This document shows, piece by piece, positions 25,563 through 32,523 of a stretch of 32,523 bases of DNA. The translations under genes and the position numbers were made by a program. The stretch spans positions 1 through 32,523 of the forward strand of contig NZIN01000021.1 of NCBI GenBank assembly GCA_002689905.1. Direction: 5' to 3'. The notes beneath the pieces were generated by a model that was given only the letters and a program-made list of their open reading frames with translations, searched no databases and was not told the origin of the DNA. Source of the DNA: Rickettsiales bacterium. GTDB taxonomy: Bacteria > Pseudomonadota > Alphaproteobacteria > TMED109. Positions within the stretch are counted from its first letter, which is position 1. The number at the start of each line of letters is the position of its first letter.

Positions 25563-26089
25563 AACATATAGAAAATGTTTTAGTTAACGGTGTATTTCCA
25601 CACAACGATAGAGTGCCGTTTGCATTTTTTGAAGGTATAGAAATACCTTTTAGAAATGTAGGTGAATATGGAGTTGCTGTACATACACCACAATTAGACA
25701 ACGCAATCAAAATATGCCATAATTATTTAGGTGATAAATATATTAAACTGCTGTCTAACAAATATAGTTTATATGGACAACCAGAAATAGTTAATGGTGT
25801 TGACGCACCATCTACTAATTGGCATAATGATTTGAAAGAAGGAGCAAATGTTGCTATATTAATGTATTTTACAAGTGCAAGTACACCAAAGACTGGTGGT
25901 TGTCTAAAAGTAAGAAATGCAGAAACAAAAAGTTTGAGTTGTATGATATACCCAGCGAAAGCAGATTTAGTTATTTTAAATCACAACAAAGTCTGGGAAC
26001 ATAAAGTTGAAGAATTTAAAAGAACCGTAGACGAAACAGGTATCTTTTCAGATGAACGAATAGTAGGATGTTTTGATTTTAATATATGA
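25556..26089 (+). CDS. Fe(II)/2OG-dioxygenase-like (prolyl-hydroxylase-like) protein
   Basis: NWHNDLKEGANVAILMYFTSASTPKTGGCLKV...DLVILNHNKVWEHKVEEF...: HxD...H arrangement with GG turn. TTG start overlapping the previous stop. Confidence 0.6.
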   Translation: MVKHIENVLVNGVFPHNDRVPFAFFEGIEIPFRNVGEYGVAVHTPQLDNAIKICHNYLGDKYIKLLSNKYSLYGQPEIVNGVDAPSTNWHNDLKEGANVAILMYFTSASTPKTGGCLKVRNAETKSLSCMIYPAKADLVILNHNKVWEHKVEEFKRTVDETGIFSDERIVGCFDFNI

Positions 26090-26655
26090 AAAATAAGTTA
26101 TTTCCAAATGGCAGAATACACGCCTCTGAAGAACAAGATTTAGATTACTCAAATGGGTACCTTGCATTATCAGTAAGTCCGTTTGATAAAAATTTTGATA
26201 AAGAAGTTGAGAAAGGTGTATTATCTCATTGCCACGAATTTATAAGAAAAGGTTTTTTACCTATATCAAGTTGTGAAGGACATTTCACAAAGAAACATTA
26301 TATGCCATTTTATATTATGATTGCAATTGGTGGTAAAAATAGATTAGATAGAATAAATGATATAATTAATAAGACAAGTAAAATACCTGGCATACATTAT
26401 AAGATTGCTGAACAACAAGCAAATGTAAAAGGTGATATAAGAGTTAATTATAGTTTAGAAAAAGAACAAGAGTATGCTGAATTAAATAGATTGTTTATGA
26501 GAAATCATCAAGAGTATACTTATCTCTGGATAGGTTTATTTAAAGATGATAGAAATTGGAAACAAAATTTTGTAAGAAGAATAATGTTTAATAAATGTAA
26601 GAAGATGTTACTAAAAAGTATTGAGGAATTTGATTATGACGCTGCCGAAGATTAA
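26086..26655 (+). CDS. Hypothetical protein (189 aa)
   Basis: Operon ORF, 4-nt overlap with upstream. Contains GFLPISSCEGHFTKKHYMPFYIMIAIGG. Confidence 0.65.
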   Translation: MKNKLFPNGRIHASEEQDLDYSNGYLALSVSPFDKNFDKEVEKGVLSHCHEFIRKGFLPISSCEGHFTKKHYMPFYIMIAIGGKNRLDRINDIINKTSKIPGIHYKIAEQQANVKGDIRVNYSLEKEQEYAELNRLFMRNHQEYTYLWIGLFKDDRNWKQNFVRRIMFNKCKKMLLKSIEEFDYDAAED

Positions 26656-27589
26656 CCTATCAATTAATCCATCGTATCATTGTAACTTTAGATGTCATTG
26701 GTGTTATCTTACACCTGAACAACTAGGTGATACAAAAACTATAGACCATATAAGACTAAATGACTTATTGGCTGAAGTTGCTACACATAGAGAAATAAAT
26801 CATATTGATTTGTATGGTGGTGAGATAGGTATATTAAAGAAAGACAAATTACAAGCAATAACTAATACAATAAAATTTTATTATAAAGATAAGATAAACA
26901 TAAACACAAATTTATCTGTATTAAGAGAAGAGTTTTTTAATCCTGAATATTATTTAAGTGTATCTTGGGATTTAACTACTAGACAAGATTATCGTTTAGT
27001 AAGAGAGAATATGGCAAAGTTGCCTGTAGACTTTTCAGTACTATGTCTTGCAACTAGAGAAGTAATGGCACATAGTGGTGAACACTTTTGGACTATGATG
27101 AATAGAATAAAATTTGAGAATAGTCATATGCAAAGTGTTGAGATAAAACCATATAGTAGTAATCAAGCAAATGACCTTAAAGTAAAGGATTCAGAATATG
27201 AAGATTATATTTTAAAATTACTACAAGATGAAGACGCAACTAAACGAGGTGACTATCAATTTGTAAATAGAGACTTAATTAAAGAAAGTCTAAACGGACA
27301 AAACAACGCATACAGCGATGACCATTTATATATTACGCCAAATGGTAAACTTGCTGTGTTAGATTTTGACGAAGACGATAAAGAATTCTTTTTAGAGTTA
27401 GATAGTTTCGCAGATTATGAAGTATGGTGTCAAAAAGAAAAAGAAAAGAATATATCTGATATATGTCGTAAGTGTGAATATCTTGGTAGATGTTTAACTG
27501 AACATTACAGATATGTAAAAGATTTAACTGACGGCTGCAATGGGTATAGGTATCTGTTAGATACTTTTAAAATGAGATATGGCAAATAG
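26636..27589 (+). CDS. Radical SAM enzyme with twitch-like C-terminal Cys cluster
   Basis: SYHCNFRCHWC, LYGGEI, C-terminal CRKCEYLGRCLTEHYRYVKDLTDGC. Internal ATG 26636 preferred over 26621. Confidence 0.88.
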   Translation: MTLPKINLSINPSYHCNFRCHWCYLTPEQLGDTKTIDHIRLNDLLAEVATHREINHIDLYGGEIGILKKDKLQAITNTIKFYYKDKININTNLSVLREEFFNPEYYLSVSWDLTTRQDYRLVRENMAKLPVDFSVLCLATREVMAHSGEHFWTMMNRIKFENSHMQSVEIKPYSSNQANDLKVKDSEYEDYILKLLQDEDATKRGDYQFVNRDLIKESLNGQNNAYSDDHLYITPNGKLAVLDFDEDDKEFFLELDSFADYEVWCQKEKEKNISDICRKCEYLGRCLTEHYRYVKDLTDGCNGYRYLLDTFKMRYGK

Positions 27590-28373
27590 AGCATTTTGTA
27601 TTGGTAACGGAAAAAGTAGAAGAGGTTTTAATCTAAATAAGTTAAAACCTAGAGGCACAATATTAGGTTGCAATAATTTATATAAAGATTTTGCACCAGA
27701 TGTATTAGTTGCAATTGACCACCCTATTATGCACAACATATATCAAAGTGGTTATTGTTATAATGCAAGATGTTATTTCAGAAGTTGGTCTACTATACCT
27801 GGTGAGAATTTTGAACAATTGATATTAAGTATGTTTCCTGAATATAGACATTTAAGAGCAATACGACAATCAGGTAAACTAATTGAGAACGGCAGACAAG
27901 GTGCAAAAGAATTTGTATTACACGGATACAACGATAAACAAACAAATGAAAATTTAGTATCTGTATCTTGGGTAACAAGTGATAAGGTTTTGAATATTAC
28001 AGATTTAATAAGAGAACCTGAACAAGAACATTGGTCGGCAGGACCTATGAGTGGTTATGTTGCTTGTAATACGATAGACGAAATGAAAGAAATTTATCTA
28101 ATAGGTCACGACTTGTATAGTATGGATAATAAATTTAATAACATCTATGCTGGTCAACCTTATTATAAATCTGATACTCATCCGTCTAACTATTATATTC
28201 AACAATGGATATATCAATGGAAGAAGTTATTTAAGTGGTATCATCATATTAAGTTTTATAAAGTGAATAGAAAGAATATGTTAAATGTCAATATTCCTGA
28301 ATGGAATGATTGCAAGAATTTGGAGTATATAAGTTATGAAAGAATGGAAAGTCAAACAAGAAATTTACCATAG
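27579..28373 (+). CDS. MptE/DUF115-like or glycosyltransferase-associated protein (tentative)
   Basis: FCIGNGKSRRGFNLNKLKPRGTILGCNNLYKDFAPDVLVAIDHPIM: nucleotide-binding-like GNGxSR start and D-P-D motif. Confidence 0.5.
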   Translation: MANRAFCIGNGKSRRGFNLNKLKPRGTILGCNNLYKDFAPDVLVAIDHPIMHNIYQSGYCYNARCYFRSWSTIPGENFEQLILSMFPEYRHLRAIRQSGKLIENGRQGAKEFVLHGYNDKQTNENLVSVSWVTSDKVLNITDLIREPEQEHWSAGPMSGYVACNTIDEMKEIYLIGHDLYSMDNKFNNIYAGQPYYKSDTHPSNYYIQQWIYQWKKLFKWYHHIKFYKVNRKNMLNVNIPEWNDCKNLEYISYERMESQTRNLP

Positions 28374-28770
28374 ATTGAATCCGACACACTCGGATACTTT
28401 ATATGATAAAGAAATATCTCTTATATGGGATAAGAAAGATATTATAGATTGGGCGATTAGACATTGGAACGAAAAAGTTGATAAGTTTATATACCCAGCG
28501 AAAAGTTATTGTGTAGCGATATGTTATGCAAAATGGATAGAGAGAGATTATGGAGATAAGTTTTATGACTTATTAAATGATGAGGCGTTATTGTATAGCA
28601 ATGACCCATACTTTGAAACATATAATAAAAGTAAAGAAATATATGACCCTATTATTAAAGCATTCCCAGATAGTGAAATGAAAGGAATGATACCAGATAT
28701 TAGAGGTTATTATGATAAAGAAATAAAGTATGATACTGGAATCAGTATAAATAGTAATATAAGGAGATAA
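28336..28770 (+). CDS. Hypothetical protein (144 aa)
   Basis: Overlapping operon ORF, last before the late promoter at 28746. Confidence 0.65.
   Translation: MKEWKVKQEIYHRLNPTHSDTLYDKEISLIWDKKDIIDWAIRHWNEKVDKFIYPAKSYCVAICYAKWIERDYGDKFYDLLNDEALLYSNDPYFETYNKSKEIYDPIIKAFPDSEMKGMIPDIRGYYDKEIKYDTGISINSNIRR
28746..28753 (+). promoter_or_regulatory. T4-like late promoter (TATAAATA)
   Basis: Exact motif 20 nt before ATG 28774, inside the 3' end of the preceding ORF. Confidence 0.55.
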
Positions 28771-28773
28771 ATT

Positions 28774-29013
28774 ATGGCTATTAAGATAAATGGTAAAGAG
28801 TACGATGAGAACACTTTTGACGATAAGACTAAAAATTATGTAATTGCGAGACAAGAGTTGGTTCAAAATCGTGCAAGGTTAGAAGTTGAGGCGGAAAAGA
28901 TTAATGTATTGATAAATTATTACAATGCTAAAATCTGCGACTTTTTGGGAATAGACCCAAATGTCAAAGCTCCAGAGACTACCGAAGAAGTTAAAACAGA
29001 AAAAACGGAATAG
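28774..29013 (+). CDS. Small phage protein, predicted coiled coil (79 aa)
   Basis: MAIKINGKEYDENTFDDKTKNYVIARQELVQNRARLEVEAEKINVLINYYNAKI... AAGGAG RBS upstream. Confidence 0.7.
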   Translation: MAIKINGKEYDENTFDDKTKNYVIARQELVQNRARLEVEAEKINVLINYYNAKICDFLGIDPNVKAPETTEEVKTEKTE

Positions 29014-29016
29014 AAA

Positions 29017-29358
29017 ATGGCGGCGATTGCTAATTTAAGGATAGACCAGGGAACAACATTCTCTAGTAATGTAACTCTTGCAGGAAATGAAGGCGCTATG
29101 TTTGACCTTACAGGTCATACAGCGGCTGCTAAGATGGCAAAAGGGTACGAAAGTACTAAAACACGAACAACTATCACAACTGCGATTGCTAACCCTACAA
29201 CAGGTATTATTACACTTTCACTAACTGCGGCTCAGACAAGTGCCCTTGACGCACCTGCGAGATATGTTTATGATGTAGAGGTCACTAGAACCTCTGACGG
29301 AATGATTACAAGAGTTATTGAAGGCATAATAACTATACGCCCAAATGTTACTATTTAA
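29017..29358 (+). CDS. Baseplate/fiber accessory protein, BppU-N-like
   Basis: ANLRIDQGTTFSSNVTLAG...DLTGHTAAAKMAKGYEST...GIITLSLTAAQTSAL...ARYVYDVEV...RVIEGIITI. Confidence 0.65.
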   Translation: MAAIANLRIDQGTTFSSNVTLAGNEGAMFDLTGHTAAAKMAKGYESTKTRTTITTAIANPTTGIITLSLTAAQTSALDAPARYVYDVEVTRTSDGMITRVIEGIITIRPNVTI

Positions 29359-29397
29359 ATTTTTCTAAATACTAGTAAGTTTTGAAGACCCTTCGGT

Positions 29398-29405
29398 TAT
29401 AAATA
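29398..29405 (+). promoter_or_regulatory. T4-like late promoter (TATAAATA)
   Basis: Exact motif 24 nt before GTG 29430. Confidence 0.65.
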
Positions 29406-29429
29406 TTAACAATTAAGGGAGAAAACCAA

Positions 29430-29687
29430 GTGGCGCAAATTAAAGCAAGAATAGATAGTACAATATCCAGACCGCAACAAGTATCAGTTACTATGCCTGC
29501 TGGGGCTCAGTCTCAAACGGCTGTAACCAATTCTACTTTAAAGTTGAGATTACTGGCAGATGTAGACGCTGGTACCTTGGCTGATGGTTCTATGATACAA
29601 TACTCGTCAACAAGTGATAAGTTTGTTGTGAGAGACGAGATATCTACTACCACAGGTTCAATAACACTAAACGGCGGAAGTTTTTAA
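29430..29687 (+). CDS. Small virion structural protein (85 aa, GTG start)
   Basis: AQIKARIDSTISRPQQVSVTMPAG... with GGGAGAA RBS and late promoter. Confidence 0.65.
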   Translation: MAQIKARIDSTISRPQQVSVTMPAGAQSQTAVTNSTLKLRLLADVDAGTLADGSMIQYSSTSDKFVVRDEISTTTGSITLNGGSF

Positions 29688-29700
29688 AGGGTAAAGCACT

Positions 29701-31437
29701 ATGTCAACAATAATCAGAATAAAAAGAAGTACAGGAACATCGGCACCAGGAACACTTAAACTTGGTGAATTGGCGTTAACATATGGTACTGGTACATCGG
29801 GTAATCTTGGAGATAGATTATTTGCTGGTACTGGTGGTGTAGATGGTAGTGGAAATGCAAATAGTATTGATGTAATTGGTGGTAAATATTTTACCTCACT
29901 ATTTCCTAGTACAAACGGACAGGCAACTGCCGAAAAATTAATCACAACGGATTCAAATAACGCAATTGACCAATTAGTATTTGGTAACTCAAATACGGAC
30001 TCTGGTCAAATTACTTTTAATGAGGCAACTAACAACGGTTCAAACAATGTTGTTATTAAGGCTCCATTATCACTAACAAATTCATCTACAATTTATTTAC
30101 CAGATGGTGCTGGTAATACAGGACAATTTTTAAAAGTTATATCTGGTTCAGGTTCAAACACTACTTTAGGATTTGACGATGTAGATACAACACTTACATT
30201 AGAAGATAGTGCTGGTTCAACAATTAACTATGGTACAAACGCAACATTACTTTTAACTGGTGATGGAACGATTGATACTGCTGTAACTGCAAACACGGTT
30301 ACTATAAAAGTACAAGACGCAAGTATTGGAACAACTCAACTTACAGATGGTGGAGTTACAAATGTAAAACTTGCAAATCAAGGAGTAACAATTGGTACTT
30401 CAAGTGTTAACCTTGGTGCTACACAACAAGATATCGCTGGACTTAATAGTTTAGAAGTTGATGACTTAACTTTAAATGGTCAAGACATTTCAACAACTGC
30501 AAGTAATAAAAATGTTACTATATCTCCACACGGAACTGGAACGGTTACCGTACCAAGTGGATATAAAGACAGAAGTGGTTTTGCCGCTGATAGTTTGGCA
30601 ACAAAAGAATATGTTGATAGTGCTTCATCTGGTTTAGATGTTAAAGATAGTACAAGAGTTGCTACAACTGCAAACTTGGCTGCTACTTATGACCAATCAA
30701 ATGGAAGACTAGACAACTCTGGAACACAGGCCGCTCTATCAATAGACGGTGTTACTTTATCACTTAACGATAGAGTATTAGTTAAAGACCAAACAGAGGC
30801 AAGACAAAATGGAATTTATATTGTAGAAATAGTTGGAACTAATTCTACTAACTGGAGACTAACAAGGGCTCAAGACGCAAATGTTGGTTCAGAAATTACT
30901 GGTGGTACATTTACTTTCGTAGAAGAAGGTACTGCTAATAGTGATAACGGTTATGTATTTACTCACAATGGTACTCCTGTAATAACAGATAGTACACTTT
31001 CAAGTAATACTGAATTACCTGTATCACAATTCTCTGGTGCTGGTCAAGTAGTCGCTGGTGCGGCTATGGTAAAAGCAGGAAATACTTTAGATGTTAATGT
31101 AGATAACTCTTCAATAGAAGTAGTATCAGACGCATTACAAGTTAAGGCATTAGGAATTACTGCTGCTATGTTGGCAGGTTCTATACCTAACTCAAAATTA
31201 TCTGACCCTAATATTTCACTTGCAGGTGAAAGTGGTACTGGTTCAGTTGGATTGTCTGGAACATTAACTATTTCTGCTGGAGAAGGAATTGATACAACTG
31301 CTTCTGGTTCTGCAATTACAATTGCTGGAGAAGAGGCAAGTACAAGTAATAAAGGAGTTGCGTCATTTAATAGTACAAACTTCACGGTAACAAGTGGTGA
31401 TGTTGCATTGAATACTATTGACGGTGGTCTGTTCTAA
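29701..31437 (+). CDS. Tail fiber-like structural protein (578 aa)
   Basis: [26 protein letters not shown]...[34 protein letters not shown]...[27 protein letters not shown]... Confidence 0.8.
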   Translation: MSTIIRIKRSTGTSAPGTLKLGELALTYGTGTSGNLGDRLFAGTGGVDGSGNANSIDVIGGKYFTSLFPSTNGQATAEKLITTDSNNAIDQLVFGNSNTDSGQITFNEATNNGSNNVVIKAPLSLTNSSTIYLPDGAGNTGQFLKVISGSGSNTTLGFDDVDTTLTLEDSAGSTINYGTNATLLLTGDGTIDTAVTANTVTIKVQDASIGTTQLTDGGVTNVKLANQGVTIGTSSVNLGATQQDIAGLNSLEVDDLTLNGQDISTTASNKNVTISPHGTGTVTVPSGYKDRSGFAADSLATKEYVDSASSGLDVKDSTRVATTANLAATYDQSNGRLDNSGTQAALSIDGVTLSLNDRVLVKDQTEARQNGIYIVEIVGTNSTNWRLTRAQDANVGSEITGGTFTFVEEGTANSDNGYVFTHNGTPVITDSTLSSNTELPVSQFSGAGQVVAGAAMVKAGNTLDVNVDNSSIEVVSDALQVKALGITAAMLAGSIPNSKLSDPNISLAGESGTGSVGLSGTLTISAGEGIDTTASGSAITIAGEEASTSNKGVASFNSTNFTVTSGDVALNTIDGGLF

Positions 31438-31817
31438 TGACCGCAATACTTAAACCAAAAAGAAGTTTTACAGCTTCTGCTGTTCCTCAATTATCTGATT
31501 TAGAAATTGGTGAATTAGCAATGAACATTGCTGACGGTAAGTTTTACACGAAGCAAAATGCGAACACTATTAGAGAAGTAGGTGGTGCTTCTGCTGTTAA
31601 TATCCAATCGGTATTACAAGCAGGTGCTGTTTCAACAACAGACTTAACCTTTAATAACGCAAACATTATTTTTGAAGGTAGCACAGCTGACGCCTTTGAA
31701 ACAACATTAACGGTAGAAAATCCGACTGCTGATAGAACGATTAAACTACCAGATTCTAGTGGAACACTAGCATTGACAGGAGATATTCTTGCCTTTGCTG
31801 TGGTATTTGGAGGATAA
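31437..31817 (+). CDS. Structural protein (126 aa) sharing a module with the fiber at 17218
   Basis: AILKPKRSFTASAVPQLSDLEIGELAMN...IIFEGSTADAFETTLTVENPTADRTIKLPDSSGTLALTGD. Confidence 0.75.
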   Translation: MTAILKPKRSFTASAVPQLSDLEIGELAMNIADGKFYTKQNANTIREVGGASAVNIQSVLQAGAVSTTDLTFNNANIIFEGSTADAFETTLTVENPTADRTIKLPDSSGTLALTGDILAFAVVFGG

Positions 31818-31820
31818 TAA

Positions 31821-32150
31821 ATGGCTAGTGCTTTTAAAAACGCAGGAATGACAAACTCGCAAGTTGATGATTCAACTGCAAATGTTTATACAGCACCATC
31901 AAATGGTACTGCTGTATTACACGCTGTTTACATTTCAAATACTTCAACTGATACACAAGCAGAAGTTGATGTAAAAATAACAATAGATGGTGGAACGACT
32001 TTTAAGACTATGATGTCCAATATTATCATTCCACAAAACAACACATTTATATTAGATAAACCTGTAAACCTTGAAGCAAATGACATTATAAGAGTTATTG
32101 CGTCTCACGGAAATACAGATACGGTAATGTCGGTATTAGAAAATACTTAA
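31821..32150 (+). CDS. Structural protein (109 aa)
   Basis: MASAFKNAGMTNSQVDDSTANVYTAPSNGTAVLHAVYISNTSTDTQAEVDVKITIDGG... Confidence 0.7.
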   Translation: MASAFKNAGMTNSQVDDSTANVYTAPSNGTAVLHAVYISNTSTDTQAEVDVKITIDGGTTFKTMMSNIIIPQNNTFILDKPVNLEANDIIRVIASHGNTDTVMSVLENT

Positions 32151-32173
32151 TAGTTTTTAGACGCTGGTTATTG

Positions 32174-32181
32174 TATAAATA
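32174..32181 (+). promoter_or_regulatory. T4-like late promoter (TATAAATA)
   Basis: Exact motif 25 nt before ATG 32207. Confidence 0.65.
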
Positions 32182-32206
32182 TAAAGAAACGAAGAGGAAT
32201 AATTAA

Positions 32207-32523
32207 ATGGCATTAGCATTACCAACAGGAGCTTCACAAGCAGTAGCAGTAGACGCCGCTGGTTTTCAAATCTCTAACGAATATGCAATGCACGCCCTTA
32301 ACCGTGATGTTAATGGTCTCTTAATCTATACTAAAGTAAAATTAGATAGTAATGAGACAATTGAAGTTAACTCTGGTGAAGGATTTGGGTTTAATGGTTT
32401 TGAAGGACTTGCACTAGGTAAAGCAAGTGATGGTACAACGGTTCAGAATACACTACAAAGTGATTATGATGAAACAACGGACTCCCATTATCAAACAAAC
32501 GCAAAGTTTAGAAAGTATCAACA
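32207..32523 (+). CDS. Virion structural protein, N-terminal part (runs off window)
   Basis: Open frame MALALPTGASQAVAVDAAGFQISNEYAMHALNRDVNGLLIYTKVKLDSNETIEVNSGEGFGFNGFEGL... with late promoter and RBS. Confidence 0.7.
   Translation, partial: MALALPTGASQAVAVDAAGFQISNEYAMHALNRDVNGLLIYTKVKLDSNETIEVNSGEGFGFNGFEGLALGKASDGTTVQNTLQSDYDETTDSHYQTNAKFRKYQ

Noticed and set aside
26086-26655. Possible TYW3-like similarity (ISSCEGH)
   Set aside because: Only a very short motif resemblance. Not enough to assign a family.
29376-29400. Small hairpin gaagacccttc before the late promoter
   Set aside because: Stem of about 4 bp and no T-run. Not a convincing terminator.
1-32523. tRNA genes, CRISPR arrays, transposases or integrases
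   Set aside because: No cloverleaf-like, spaced-repeat or recombinase sequences recognised in the window.

Overview
AT-rich window from a T4-like (contractile-tailed) marine-type phage, read mainly on the + strand. Layout: (i) a partial 2OG-Fe(II) oxygenase and a NifU-C-like Fe-S scaffold; (ii) a short minus-strand operon of small hypotheticals ending at a Rho-independent-type hairpin; (iii) a baseplate/virion module (PAAR tip, gp25-like, gp6-like, gp7-like candidate, fiber-like protein with a cupredoxin-like C-terminus, gp8-like, a 2031-aa DUF4815-type protein, tail fiber); (iv) a tightly overlapping operon at about 18.5-28.8 kb with four different radical SAM enzymes carrying extra C-terminal cysteine clusters (SPASM/twitch-like), two HxD...H oxygenase/cupin-like proteins and several unknown proteins, wrapped around a virion-type protein that ends in CHSSCHSSCHGSRGRR; (v) more late structural/fiber genes behind TATAAATA late promoters. 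The strongest candidate for an undescribed system is (iv): a phage-encoded radical-SAM/oxygenase post-translational modification cassette, with the Cys/His-repeat tail as its possible substrate. Separately, the sequence appears to lack GATC, CATG and ACAGT/ACTGT across all 32.5 kb, with codon choice visibly adjusted around them. This was scanned by eye and needs computational counting.
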